Part shown: in pieces, positions 1 to 8,478 of the stretch
Layout of the letters: each line of letters opens with the position of its first letter
Numbering within the stretch: position 1 is the stretch's first letter
NCBI GenBank assembly: GCA_016718825.1
Contig: JADKCL010000010.1
Span: 124,001 to 188,000, forward strand
Reading direction: 5' to 3'
Length of the DNA: 64,000 bases
Source: Bacteroidota bacterium
GTDB taxonomy: Bacteria > Bacteroidota > Bacteroidia > J057 > JADKCL01
Notes under the pieces: generated by a model
The model's input: only the letters and a program-made list of their open reading frames with translations
Databases searched by the model: none
Told to the model about the DNA's origin: nothing
Made by a program: the position numbers and the translations under genes

Positions 1-157
1 GCCTCAATACCTTGTATGCCAAGATTCCTCCGAGGGATGCGACAACTTACTACGGTATGGCAGATGATCCGGCAGTGTCAGATTTCATTCGTATGTACAA
101 ACAACGTCTACCCCTCTGAAATCGTCAAAGGCAGTAGTCGAAAAAGAATATTCTCCT

Positions 158-165
158 TAAATTTG
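158..165 (+). promoter_or_regulatory. Candidate -7 promoter element TAAATTTG
   Basis: The octamer matches the Bacteroidota housekeeping -7 consensus TAnnTTTG and ends 24 bases before the ATG at 190. I see no clear -33 TTG box at the usual distance, so only half the promoter is supported. Confidence 0.35.
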
Positions 166-189
166 CAGTTCAATTATTCTAAATCCGAA

Positions 190-882
190 ATGAAAAAAAT
201 CAATTCCATTTTTTGGGCCTTGTTGGTGATTGCAAGCACTGCATTTGCCCAGTCGCCATTCCAAGGTACCATCAAATATGACTTCAACATGGATGGAGAA
301 GGCATCGAAGCTTACAAAGCGATGTTGCCGACCGGCATGGAAATCACGGTGCTCAAAACCGATGTTATCACCGAAATCAAAGGTGGCATGGCAGCGATGG
401 CGATGGGTCGCACCATCACAAAAACCAAAACCGGCATCAGCTACATGATCAAGGACAGCGAAGAAACCATCTACGTGATGGATCCTGCCAAAATGAAAAA
501 AGAAGGTGACGACGATGCGGCTGCCGCTGACCCGACCGTGACCAAGGAAGACGAAGTGTTGACCATCGCGGGCTACGAATGCCAGAAGTACACCGTCGTG
601 AGCCAAACACCGCAAGGCGAAAACACATCCTACTTGTGGACGACCGACAAATTCGCAATTCCGAAATCGGAAAAAAGCGCTGGCGGCGGAATGTCAGGCA
701 TGCTGGATGCCAAGGGTGTACCGGGAACGCCATTGAAAATCATGACTTCGCAAATGGGAATGACCGTGACGATCACCGCCAACGAAGTCAGCACAAAAGC
801 TCCAAGTAAGTCCATGTTCAAATTCCCAAAGGGTTATGCCAAAGAAGACTTTGACATGTCCAAAATGGGAATGGGCATGTAA
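190..882 (+). CDS. Secreted DUF4412-like protein
   Basis: The protein is 230 aa. The ATG at 190 was chosen because it opens a clean signal peptide (MKKINSIFWALLVIASTAFA) ending at AQ; the frame upstream has no protein-like character. The mature part starts with a beta-rich stretch (GTIKYDFNMDGEG), has a Met-rich middle, an acidic insert near residues 105-115 and the segment IAGYECQKY. This arrangement is typical of Bacteroidota DUF4412-type periplasmic or surface proteins of unknown function. The C-terminus is Met/Lys-rich (DMSKMGMGM). The next gene, also secreted and also ending in a PEGY-EFD type tail, looks like a distant paralogue in the same transcription unit. No catalytic motif is visible. 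Confidence 0.8.
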   Translation: MKKINSIFWALLVIASTAFAQSPFQGTIKYDFNMDGEGIEAYKAMLPTGMEITVLKTDVITEIKGGMAAMAMGRTITKTKTGISYMIKDSEETIYVMDPAKMKKEGDDDAAAADPTVTKEDEVLTIAGYECQKYTVVSQTPQGENTSYLWTTDKFAIPKSEKSAGGGMSGMLDAKGVPGTPLKIMTSQMGMTVTITANEVSTKAPSKSMFKFPKGYAKEDFDMSKMGMGM

Positions 883-919
883 TGGCAGGCTTTTTGCTTC
901 CATTTGAAAAAATCATCAA

Positions 920-945
920 CCAAAGGCGGGATTTCCCGCCTTTGG
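920..945 (+). terminator. Perfect hairpin between paired secreted-protein genes
   Basis: A perfect 12-bp inverted repeat with a 2-base loop (CCAAAGGCGGGA and its complement) lies 37 bases after the stop of the first gene and 14 bases before the ATG at 960. There is no following T-run, so it may be an attenuator, an mRNA-stabilising 3' hairpin or a block to translation of the next gene rather than a full terminator. Confidence 0.5.
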
Positions 946-959
946 CATATCCAAGAAGA

Positions 960-1673
960 ATGCAACGACATATCAAGGCTATTTTTGCTGTGGCATTTCT
1001 CCTGAGCACGTTGAGTGCACACGCGCAGGAGGTACTTCTGAATGACTCAGCCACCATTCCCCCGTTTGAAGGGGTGATCGGATTCAGGATCCGCTACGAG
1101 GGAAAACTGAATCCGGCGACAAAACCCTATCTCGCCGATTCCATGACCATGTTTGTGGGGCAAAATGGCCTCCTCTATCGGTACCACGGCGGCAAAAGCG
1201 GGGAATTGCAGTCGCAGGTCCTTTGGGATGGTGAGACGCAGACCTTTTGGCTACTCGACGAAGGGCGCAAAACAGCTGACATGATCTCCGATATTTTTTG
1301 GACCGGCTATGTTGCCAAACCCAAAGTGCTGACTGAAAAGCTAACGGTTGCGGCTCATCCCTGTGTTGCGTGGAGCTTGACACTGGACAAACGAGTCGAG
1401 AAAATCTGGGTAAACGACTCCATCTACTTTGGTGGGCAATTGATCGATAGCTTGAAACTGCAGCAGCCTGCCTTTCTCGCCGCCGGCATCAGAAAGATTC
1501 CTTTACAAACCCGCCGTACGCATGCGGGTGACGTCGTGACGATTCAACAAGCCATGACCATCACGCCTGGCGCACAAGACAAATGGCTGTTCAAAGTTCC
1601 CGAAGGCTATATCATGGGCGAATTTGATCCCTCGAGGTTGATCCACCCTATTTTGAAGCCTGCTGAAAAATAA
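960..1673 (+). CDS. Secreted hypothetical protein, distant paralogue of upstream gene
   Basis: The protein is 237 aa. The frame opens at 882 but the ATG at 960 gives a good signal peptide (MQRHIKAIFAVAFLLSTLSAHAQ). The mature part begins with a GVIGFRIRYEGKLNP segment comparable to the start of the preceding DUF4412-like protein and ends with WLFKVPEGYIMGEFDPSR, comparable to its FKFPKGYAKEDFDMSK tail. The two genes are therefore probably diverged duplicates. The function is unknown; envelope localisation is inferred from the signal peptide. A strong hairpin lies just upstream of the start. Confidence 0.75.
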   Translation: MQRHIKAIFAVAFLLSTLSAHAQEVLLNDSATIPPFEGVIGFRIRYEGKLNPATKPYLADSMTMFVGQNGLLYRYHGGKSGELQSQVLWDGETQTFWLLDEGRKTADMISDIFWTGYVAKPKVLTEKLTVAAHPCVAWSLTLDKRVEKIWVNDSIYFGGQLIDSLKLQQPAFLAAGIRKIPLQTRRTHAGDVVTIQQAMTITPGAQDKWLFKVPEGYIMGEFDPSRLIHPILKPAEK

Positions 1674-1817
1674 GGCGAAATTTTGAGCTTTATGGTTCCC
1701 TAAACTGATGCGCGGGGCTTGGATTGGCATGCAAATTTTTGGTGCAAGTCATAAGCAATCAGCGTCTTTCCCGGATGGGAGGGCAAAAGATACCTGTCGG
1801 AATGTGATATAACAGGA

Positions 1818-1839
1818 AAAGCGGGCCAAGGCCCGCTTT
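1818..1839. terminator. Bidirectional terminator hairpin
   Basis: The hairpin AAAGCGGGCC-AA-GGCCCGCTTT has a 10-bp perfect stem. On the minus strand it follows the end of the DUF4295 gene and is followed by TTTTCC; on the plus strand it follows the secreted gene and is followed by a T-rich tract. It separates the two convergent units. Confidence 0.7.
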
Positions 1840-1873
1840 CTATATTTCTGCATCCACAAGGATTTAACGAAGC

Positions 1874-2035
1874 TTAGAGCTTGTTTTTGGTCAAGAAATC
1901 CTTGACCTGATCCTGAGGAATCATTTCTTCTTTGAACATGTAAGCGCCCGTCTTCTCATTGCGAATCGGGTAAATGACCTTTGTCAAGTTGACACGGGTC
2001 TTATCTTTCAGTGTTGCAACGACCTTCTTTGCCAT
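1874..2035 (-). CDS. DUF4295 family small basic protein
   Basis: This short gene encodes 53 aa beginning MAKKVVATLKDKTRVNLTKV and ending VKDFLTKNKL. The lysine-rich sequence with the central VIYPIRNEKTGAYMFKEEM segment matches the small DUF4295 family, which is essentially restricted to Bacteroidota and normally sits directly after rpmG. Here it starts 9 bases after the rpmG stop, so the two are surely co-transcribed. A ribosome-associated role is commonly assumed from this linkage but is not shown by the sequence. In many relatives rpmB precedes and ftsY follows; neither is adjacent here. Confidence 0.9.
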   Translation of the reverse strand: MAKKVVATLKDKTRVNLTKVIYPIRNEKTGAYMFKEEMIPQDQVKDFLTKNKL

Positions 2036-2044
2036 GACGTTTTC

Positions 2045-2233
2045 TTATTTGATCTCTTTGTGGACTGTGTACTTTTTCATAATGGGGTTGAATTTCTTCA
2101 ACTCCATACGACCGGGCGTATTTTTCCGGTTTTTCATGGTCACGTAACGTGACGTGCCAGACAACCCAGATGTCTTGTGCTCGGTGCATTCCAAAATCAC
2201 CTGAATTCTATTGTCTTTACTTTTCTTAGCCAT
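2045..2233 (-). CDS. rpmG: 50S ribosomal protein L33
   Basis: The protein is 62 aa. The L33 signature is clear: a basic N-terminus, RIQVILECTEHK, the Y-V-T-x-K-N-R-K-N-T segment and a C-terminal KKFNPIMKKYTVHKE. The first Cys of the zinc-ribbon type is present (LECTEHK) but the C-terminal CxxC pair is absent, so this is a zinc-independent (C-minus) form. It leads a two-gene unit with DUF4295. L28 (rpmB), its usual partner upstream, is not here. Confidence 0.95.
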   Translation of the reverse strand: MAKKSKDNRIQVILECTEHKTSGLSGTSRYVTMKNRKNTPGRMELKKFNPIMKKYTVHKEIK

Positions 2234-2343
2234 GCCTCATCAATACGTTTAAGGGACTGCAAATGTACAAGCATTATTTCTTAATTCCAACCCATTGCCT
2301 ACTTTCCTCGAAATGGGTCGAAAAAAACTCCAAAAAGTTATCC

Positions 2344-3705
2344 TCATTCACCCAAACAGAGGGTTTTGAGGTCTTGACCGGCAAAATTGCCGCTCGACAT
2401 CATCAAAAACACGTTCCCCGATGCTGTCCGTTGGGCAGCAACCAGGCGCTTCAGCTCTTCGACATTGGTTGCATACTGAATCTCGTCGTCTGCAAAAGCC
2501 TCAACAAGCTCTGCTTTGGAGATTGCCGGATAGTTCTTCATCTGCAGCGTATGGGCATCGATGAATACAATCTTGTGCTTCAGGCCCTTGAGCGTCTTCT
2601 TGTATTGGCTCAAAAAGGCTTTGTTCAAGCTGCTGAACGTGTGCAACTCCAAACAAGCAACCAATAGGTTCCTGCCATACAATTCGATGACGGCCTCGAC
2701 CGTGGCCTTTACCTTGCTTGGGGAATGGGCAAAATCCTTGTAGATGACATTTTTGCCATCGTCGTGGATCTTTTCCAAGCGCTTTGCGGCGCCTTTGAAC
2801 GTCGAAATATGCTTCAAAAACTCTGCAGGTTGCACAGCGAGCAGCTTGCAGACTTCCCAAGCACCGGAGATATTGCTGATGTTGTGGCGACCGATCACCT
2901 GCAACGGCGTCGCCGAACCCAGCATCCGAAGCTCAAATGCATGGTCCTTGATGCGAAAATCCGGAGTGGTATAGGGATGGAGGTAGTGCTCATCGGGCTT
3001 GGAAAAGCGTTTGATGATGCGGCGTACTTCCTTATCGTCGTCATTGTACACGAGTGCGCCCGCCTTGGGCATCTGCGCAACGAGTTGTTCAAATTGCCCG
3101 ATATATTCGGCTTCAGTCGGGAACACATTAATATGGTCCCATGCAATGCCCGAAATCAAGGCGATATGCGGCTGATAGACGCGAAACTTGGGACGCCTGT
3201 CCAAGGGACTTGCCAAGTATTCGTCGCCTTCCAGGATGATGATCGGCGCATCGTCACTGAGACCGACCATGGTGTCAAATCCTTCGACTTGGCCACCGGC
3301 CATGTAGTCAAATTTGCGTCCCATGCCCTTCAAAACATGCATCACCATCGAGGTGATCGTGGTTTTGCCATGGCTGCCGCAGATGACGACACGCTGCTTG
3401 TTGCGACTATGCTGATACAAGAATTCGGGGAAGGACCAGATTTTGATGCCCAAGGCACGTGCGCGGTCCAATTCGGGGTTGCCATCTTTGGCGTGCATGC
3501 CGACGATGACGGCATCCAAACCTTCATGGATACGCGTGGCATCCCAGCCAAATGTAGCAGGGAGCAGACCAACTGCGGCCAAACGACCGCTTGCAGGCTC
3601 ATAGATTTCATCGTCGGAGCCGCTCACGACATGGCCAAGATTGTGCAGTGCGATGGCAAGATTGTGCATCACACTGCCTCCGATCGCTATGAAATGTACC
3701 TTCAT
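2344..3705 (-). CDS. mpl: UDP-N-acetylmuramate:tripeptide ligase (Mpl-type Mur ligase)
   Basis: The protein is 453 aa from the ATG at 3705, which begins the conserved MKVHFIAIGGSVMHNLA Rossmann segment; the 23 codons upstream look non-coding. It shows the Mur ligase order: N-terminal nucleotide-binding domain, ATP-binding P-loop CGSHGKTTITSM near residue 110, a central domain with LEGDEYLASPLD and the GIAWDHINVFPT motif, and a C-terminal domain with KDFAHSPSKVKATVEA. By family, Mpl ligates recycled L-Ala-gamma-D-Glu-meso-DAP to UDP-MurNAc in the cytoplasm for peptidoglycan recycling. MurC is the alternative; the GDEYL and DFAHSP forms favour Mpl. It is transcribed alone, toward rpmG. Confidence 0.88.
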   Translation of the reverse strand: MKVHFIAIGGSVMHNLAIALHNLGHVVSGSDDEIYEPASGRLAAVGLLPATFGWDATRIHEGLDAVIVGMHAKDGNPELDRARALGIKIWSFPEFLYQHSRNKQRVVICGSHGKTTITSMVMHVLKGMGRKFDYMAGGQVEGFDTMVGLSDDAPIIILEGDEYLASPLDRRPKFRVYQPHIALISGIAWDHINVFPTEAEYIGQFEQLVAQMPKAGALVYNDDDKEVRRIIKRFSKPDEHYLHPYTTPDFRIKDHAFELRMLGSATPLQVIGRHNISNISGAWEVCKLLAVQPAEFLKHISTFKGAAKRLEKIHDDGKNVIYKDFAHSPSKVKATVEAVIELYGRNLLVACLELHTFSSLNKAFLSQYKKTLKGLKHKIVFIDAHTLQMKNYPAISKAELVEAFADDEIQYATNVEELKRLVAAQRTASGNVFLMMSSGNFAGQDLKTLCLGE

Positions 3706-3785
3706 CAGGGCATTGGAATATGAGTGCAAAAATAGTGGCTTTTTGGTCGAATGAAAATCGGAGTTCAAAGCCACTGGAAATCAAG

Positions 3786-5372
3786 CTATTTGTCTCTTCT
3801 TACAAAGTCCTTTTTGAGCCATCCGCCTTGTGGGCGCGGTGCGTAGTCGTGGGCAAGTAACAGGCTATCGCATTCATACGCAATTGAAGGAGAATGCCTT
3901 AGCCATCGATCTAGGAGGCAATCCGGCTGCAAATCCGCAATCACATGTCGATAATCCACCTTTGTATGACCGGGAATATAAAAATCGGCCGGGGTGGACC
4001 GGAGGTCCCAATAGGGTGCCAATCTTGCAATCTCACGGTTGTTGTAGCCCAAAACATCGACCAATTCGCAGTTGGAAAAATAGCCAAGATCACCCGCCTG
4101 TACGACCGCGACGCGGTTTGCCGTTCCAAAACTGCGATTTACCTCCAAAGCCTTCATCACATTCCACATCTGGTATTGGGTATTGTAGGGCGGTTCCTTG
4201 ACCCAAAATCGTTGCCAATGCGCGTCAAATTTCCCCACAAACATCAATCCGTTGATGAGCACAAAAACAAGCAGCGATGCCAACGTGGGCAACGCATTCT
4301 TCAAAACCATTCCAGTCGCTCCCTTCAAACGCTTGGCCCATTCGTATCCGCCAGCGGTCAAAATCAGCAAAACCCAAGGCAAAGTGATGATAGTGAACCG
4401 ATTCGCCCCGACCCCAGACTCCTCCCAAGCGTCCCCGCCAGCATATAGGTTGTAGGCCAAGTAGGTGACTATCAGCGCCAGGGAAAGCCACATCGCTTTG
4501 TTCTTTCGCAAGGGAATCATCATCAAGGGCAGCAATACCCAAACCAGCCAAAGTGGCTCGGCCCAAACTTTAAAATGAAACCATGCCCGATCGATCCGAA
4601 TGTCCAGCGGAATTTTGTACAGCTTAAGATAATAGGTATTCGGAAAAAAGTCGTGGAAATAGACCAGCCTGAATACCAGATATATGGCCATCGGGCCGCC
4701 TGCGATCAACAGGAATTTCAGCGCTTCTTTCCGATGCCGGATCAGCCAGGGTGCCAAAAACAAAATGGTGAGTCCGACAAAAAACACCATGTCCATGCGC
4801 AGCAACAGCGCAGCCGCGAGCACGAGTCCCAATCGATGCAGGTGTTTTGTTTGGTGCTGCGCTTCGAATGCCAGGAATTGATCGATTCCCAACAAAAAAA
4901 GCAGGACCTGCGGGCCGCATTCCATGCCGACAAGCGACCAGAAATTCAGCGGATAAAGAAAGGCGAGGGAAAAAGTAGCTGCAATGCGCGGCAAAACGGA
5001 TTCGATTCCTAAACGGAGGTGCAAAATGCGATTCAGCACCACGATATTCAACCCGAGAATTCCGGCGCAGAAGATGGCAAAAACCAAGCTGACCTTGCTC
5101 CAGGCGATGGGCAAAAGTTGGAACGGAACCATCAAAAATGTCCATAATGGACTGGAAAACCCTTCGACTGGATCCCCGAATTTGGCCCAATTCAGTCCAT
5201 GGCCCTGTGTCAAGTTCTTGGCGTAAGTCATGCTGATCATCCCATCGTCAAACAAACTGTAGTACCGTTCGCCGTCGATGTCAAAGGAGCCTTGTTGGAT
5301 AAAATGACCCGACCAGATTGCCAGCAGCAACAACAATGGAACAAGGTAAAAACGGGAAACCATTCGGGACAT
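3786..5372 (-). CDS. GT-C fold integral membrane glycosyltransferase-like protein
   Basis: The protein is about 528 aa from the ATG at 5372; an in-frame start at 5363 is also possible, and the frame extends to 5438. It has about ten hydrophobic helices and an N-terminal periplasmic-loop signature, FDDGMISMTYAKNLTQGHG followed by GDPVEGFSSPLW. This acidic, lipid-phosphate-dependent GT-C motif is seen in arabinofuranosyltransferase-like and PMT-like enzymes. The soluble C-terminal region (roughly residues 400-528) includes GDLGYFSNCELVDVLGYNNREIA, which resembles the same family. The likely role is transfer of a sugar from a polyprenyl-phosphate donor to an envelope acceptor; donor and acceptor cannot be told. 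A second GT-C-like protein lies nearby at 6.2-8.0 kb. Confidence 0.75.
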   Translation of the reverse strand: MSRMVSRFYLVPLLLLLAIWSGHFIQQGSFDIDGERYYSLFDDGMISMTYAKNLTQGHGLNWAKFGDPVEGFSSPLWTFLMVPFQLLPIAWSKVSLVFAIFCAGILGLNIVVLNRILHLRLGIESVLPRIAATFSLAFLYPLNFWSLVGMECGPQVLLFLLGIDQFLAFEAQHQTKHLHRLGLVLAAALLLRMDMVFFVGLTILFLAPWLIRHRKEALKFLLIAGGPMAIYLVFRLVYFHDFFPNTYYLKLYKIPLDIRIDRAWFHFKVWAEPLWLVWVLLPLMMIPLRKNKAMWLSLALIVTYLAYNLYAGGDAWEESGVGANRFTIITLPWVLLILTAGGYEWAKRLKGATGMVLKNALPTLASLLVFVLINGLMFVGKFDAHWQRFWVKEPPYNTQYQMWNVMKALEVNRSFGTANRVAVVQAGDLGYFSNCELVDVLGYNNREIARLAPYWDLRSTPADFYIPGHTKVDYRHVIADLQPDCLLDRWLRHSPSIAYECDSLLLAHDYAPRPQGGWLKKDFVRRDK

Positions 5373-5464
5373 CGGCGGGCAATTTAGAGAAAATCTAGGT
5401 TGCCGAATAGCCTTCTTTGGAGAATGAAGACTGATCAAACCGTCAAAACAGCTAAATTAGCTTC

Positions 5465-6310
5465 ATGAAACTTTACGCGATTGAGACGGGCCGCTTCCGA
5501 TTGGACGGTGGGGCGATGTTTGGGGTCGTACCCAAGCCGATCTGGCAAAAGACAAATCCGGCAGATGACCGCAACCGCATCGACATGGCCATGCGTTGCC
5601 TGCTCATCGAGGATGCCAACCGGTTGATCTTGGTAGACAACGGTTTGGGGCATAAATACGATGAAAAATTCTCCGGACTTTACGGCGTCGATCATGGTCA
5701 TAGCACCCTTGACCGCAGTCTCGAAGCGCTGGGATTTGGCAAGGAAGACATCACGGACGTGATTCTCACCCACCTTCATTTTGACCATTGCGGCGGCTCG
5801 ACCGAATGGCATCCGGGTAAGGAGCGCTACGAAACGGTGTTTGACAATGCCCATTTTTGGCTGCAAAAATCCCACCTCGCTTGGGCCTTGGCGCCCAATC
5901 CCCGTGAAAAAGCAAGTTTCTACGACGAAAACATCCAACCCATCGTGCAAAGCGGGCAACTGCGGCTCCTCGATGGCGAATCGGAATTGTTCCCTGACAT
6001 TTCGCTCAAGATTGTCAACGGCCATACCGACGGGATGCAATTGCCATTGATCAACTACAAAGGCCGCAAGATTCTCTACGCTGCCGACCTTTTTCCGACC
6101 TTCGGACACCTGCCGCTACCTTATGTAATGGGCTATGATACAAGGCCTTTGCTGACCTTGGCGGAGCGTGAGGAATTCCTGCCTTGGCTCGTCGACGAAG
6201 GCATCGTACTTTTTTATGAGCACGACCCCTACCACGAATGCGGCACGGTCAAGCGCACAGAAAAAGGCGGATTCCAAAGCGGAGACACCTTCCAATTGGC
6301 CGACCTCTGA
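5465..6310 (+). CDS. Metallo-beta-lactamase fold hydrolase
   Basis: The protein is 281 aa. It carries the zinc-binding HxHxDH motif in ILTHLHFDHCGGS (about residues 100-112), a later His in IVNGHTDGMQLPL, an Asp in ILYAADLFPT and a C-terminal His in FYEHDPYHECG. These are the five ligands expected of a dinuclear MBL enzyme. The N-terminal layout resembles quorum-quenching lactonase and related hydrolases, but substrate specificity cannot be assigned. The C-terminus overlaps the annotated start of the downstream membrane gene, so the two are probably translated from one transcript. Confidence 0.88.
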   Translation: MKLYAIETGRFRLDGGAMFGVVPKPIWQKTNPADDRNRIDMAMRCLLIEDANRLILVDNGLGHKYDEKFSGLYGVDHGHSTLDRSLEALGFGKEDITDVILTHLHFDHCGGSTEWHPGKERYETVFDNAHFWLQKSHLAWALAPNPREKASFYDENIQPIVQSGQLRLLDGESELFPDISLKIVNGHTDGMQLPLINYKGRKILYAADLFPTFGHLPLPYVMGYDTRPLLTLAEREEFLPWLVDEGIVLFYEHDPYHECGTVKRTEKGGFQSGDTFQLADL

Positions 6311-7976
6311 TTTGGCAGAGCCCCTCAATATTCGGCGAATTGGGCACATTTTGCTTGCAGCGGGGCTGTTTTTGTTTGGCTTCGCCATTTCCTTGTGGTA
6401 CGGCAGGCAGGGCATGAACCCGCTCGACAGCTCCATCGTTTTTGATGGCGGATGGCGGTTGCTGCAGGGACAACGATTTTTTGTGGACTTCTCCTCCCCT
6501 AGCGGCTTCGCTCCTTCATTTATCCAAGCCATATTTTTTCAGATTTTCGGGGTGAATTGGTTCGCCTATTGCTTGCACGCGGCGGTTTTCAATGGTCTTT
6601 TTGCGCTGCTGGTCTATGGCGTGTTGTTGCTGGCAAAAGGGCCGCGCTGGCTATCAGGAGGTTATGCAGCACTCAGCGCTGTCGTGTTTTATCCGCCGAT
6701 GGGTGTGCCCTACTTGGAACAGCATGCCTTCTTTTTCATTCTCTTGGCCGTTTACGTGGCTACATTGGCTGCGAAAATGAACGGAGGATGGCGATTTGGA
6801 CTTTTATCCACGCTGCCCACGATCGCGTTATTCGCAATTCTGAGCAAGCAAAGTCCCGGATTTTTCGTTTTTCCGCTGATTTTGATCGTTTTGATCTGCT
6901 GGTTTCCGATTCGGGAATGGAAAAATCTGATTTTGCCATTGCTTGGCGGGCTGATGCCGGCTTTTATCCTTCTCATCTTGATGGTTGGAGACGCGGGACT
7001 TGGCAGCCCTGGATTTTGGCAAGGATTCTGGACACTCCCACAAACAATTGCAGATCAAAGACTTGAAGAATGGACCTACGGGCCCTTCAAGACGATCCGG
7101 ACCATCGCGTGGTATCCTTTTCAGGTACTTGGGGGCTTTGATTTCATCCATCGCTACTTGTTGTATGTTCCGTTTTTGCTTTTGGCTGTCGAAGTTTTGA
7201 TTCGCTTCATACAACAACGCCTGAGAAATGATTGGCCGCCGATTCGTTTGTTGATTTTGGGCATTGGCTTGACAGTGACGTGCAGCTTTTTCATGCATTT
7301 CACCTTGAATCAGCCGCAAAACGGCTTGCCTTTGGTTTTTGTCGCGATCGGCTTGGGACATATTTTCTGGCGGGAATGGCTGCGCGGATTCGCAGGCGAC
7401 GTGCGCTTCCGGCCGGTTTGGCTGCCGCCGTTGCTCAATGGGTTGTCGATTCTGCTTTTTGTCAGCGGCATGTGGAGCACATGGCAATTCCACAAGCAAA
7501 CGAATGAACCACGCTTCGCCTTGGACTTTACCGACCAATTCCCATTCAATTCCGAATTACCCGTTGATCGGCAATGGGGATTCCTCAACTACCAAGCGCC
7601 CTACGTATGGGGGGACTTGAAACCTTGGGAATTTGTCGAATGGATGAATGCGCGGGAAGGGAATTTCCTGCTTTTTGGGGACTTGAGCATCGTTTATGGC
7701 TTGACAGGCAGGCCTTCGGTTTCACCTGCACTTTGGTTTCATGAAGGATTGACGTTTCCAGCCCAAGGGACGGAAGGTTTTGCGGAATTTGATGCCAAGC
7801 TGCTTGCGGCATGCAAGTCCTACCGTCTCAAGTATCTCGTGTTTGAGCAAGAGAGCCGCGAAACATGGATGCATTCCAAATTCGAAGATTTTCCGCAAAC
7901 AAGTGCATACTTGCATGAACGGGAATTTGGCGGATTGACGGTCGGGGGATTTCTTGTGGTCAAACTCGATCCCTAA
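6216..7976 (+). CDS. Polytopic membrane protein, GT-C/PMT-like
   Basis: The protein is up to 586 aa with about ten to twelve hydrophobic helices. An N-terminal loop (FDGGWRLLQGQRFFVDFSSP) has the spacing of PMT/GT39-type proteins (D..W.LL.G..PY.DF). The start is uncertain. The ATG at 6216 overlaps the MBL gene by 95 bases and gives a polar, Ser/Thr/Ala-rich leader that looks like read-through of the other frame. A TTG at 6312, two bases after the MBL stop, starts just before the first conserved hydrophobic helix and is a good alternative. The soluble tail carries LLFGDLSIVYGLTGRPSVSP. Probably a glycosyltransferase acting on a lipid-linked sugar; this is inference. Confidence 0.75.
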   Translation: MSTTPTTNAARSSAQKKADSKAETPSNWPTSDLAEPLNIRRIGHILLAAGLFLFGFAISLWYGRQGMNPLDSSIVFDGGWRLLQGQRFFVDFSSPSGFAPSFIQAIFFQIFGVNWFAYCLHAAVFNGLFALLVYGVLLLAKGPRWLSGGYAALSAVVFYPPMGVPYLEQHAFFFILLAVYVATLAAKMNGGWRFGLLSTLPTIALFAILSKQSPGFFVFPLILIVLICWFPIREWKNLILPLLGGLMPAFILLILMVGDAGLGSPGFWQGFWTLPQTIADQRLEEWTYGPFKTIRTIAWYPFQVLGGFDFIHRYLLYVPFLLLAVEVLIRFIQQRLRNDWPPIRLLILGIGLTVTCSFFMHFTLNQPQNGLPLVFVAIGLGHIFWREWLRGFAGDVRFRPVWLPPLLNGLSILLFVSGMWSTWQFHKQTNEPRFALDFTDQFPFNSELPVDRQWGFLNYQAPYVWGDLKPWEFVEWMNAREGNFLLFGDLSIVYGLTGRPSVSPALWFHEGLTFPAQGTEGFAEFDAKLLAACKSYRLKYLVFEQESRETWMHSKFEDFPQTSAYLHEREFGGLTVGGFLVVKLDP

Positions 7977-7992
7977 GCGCAACGATTTGCAA

Positions 7993-8304
7993 TCAATGTC
8001 TCCGGCTTCGCCGGGCATTGGTCAGGTGGTTCCTGTCCCTGAAATCAGGTTCCTTTTTGCTGACCCATTTGATGAATTTTTCCATTTCGGGATGGTCCCG
8101 CAAGCGCTCGAGGGTGTGGTAAAAATCCAGCAGTTCACGTTCGGTGAAAATGGAGTGGATTTTGGTATGACAAACGACATGGAGCGTCACGGTTTCCGTG
8201 CCCTTGTAGGTTTTGGGTTTGAGGTGATGCTCGTTGATGGAACGGCCTTCGATGAGATCGCGTCCACAAATGCCGCAAGTGCCGATGATTTTGGATGTTG
8301 ACAT
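7993..8304 (-). CDS. Small HNH-fold nuclease-like protein
   Basis: The protein is 103 aa. The layout is a CxxC pair (GTCGICGRDL), then NEHHLKPK, then LHVVCHTKIHSIF. This corresponds to the zinc-stabilised HNH/treble-clef nuclease arrangement in which the HH pair holds the catalytic His and the final H-x-x-x-H binds metal. The C-terminus is basic. It stands alone, convergent with the upstream membrane gene (16-base gap) and divergent from the PKD protein. Whether it acts in restriction, repair or as part of a toxin is not shown by the context. Confidence 0.75.
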   Translation of the reverse strand: MSTSKIIGTCGICGRDLIEGRSINEHHLKPKTYKGTETVTLHVVCHTKIHSIFTERELLDFYHTLERLRDHPEMEKFIKWVSKKEPDFRDRNHLTNARRSRRH

Positions 8305-8444
8305 GTCAGCTTAAAACATTGAACGTGCAAAAATAAGGCGATCAACAAAGATTGCAGCCACAGGAGGCGAATTTCAGCATCCTTTCGAACCGCTTGCTTG
8401 ATAAAATTCACTTCGATGCCCTCAGAATCGATTCGGAAAGCCAT

Positions 8445-8452
8445 TAACTTTG
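8445..8452 (+). promoter_or_regulatory. Candidate -7 promoter element TAACTTTG
   Basis: It matches the Bacteroidota TAnnTTTG element and lies 26 bases before the ATG at 8479, the same spacing as at 158 and in front of rpmE2. No convincing -33 box is seen. Confidence 0.35.
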
Positions 8453-8478
8453 CATTCGAATCAAAATTTTACCGGAAG

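Noticed and set aside
2725..3723. 332-codon plus-strand frame.
   Set aside because: It is antisense to mpl.
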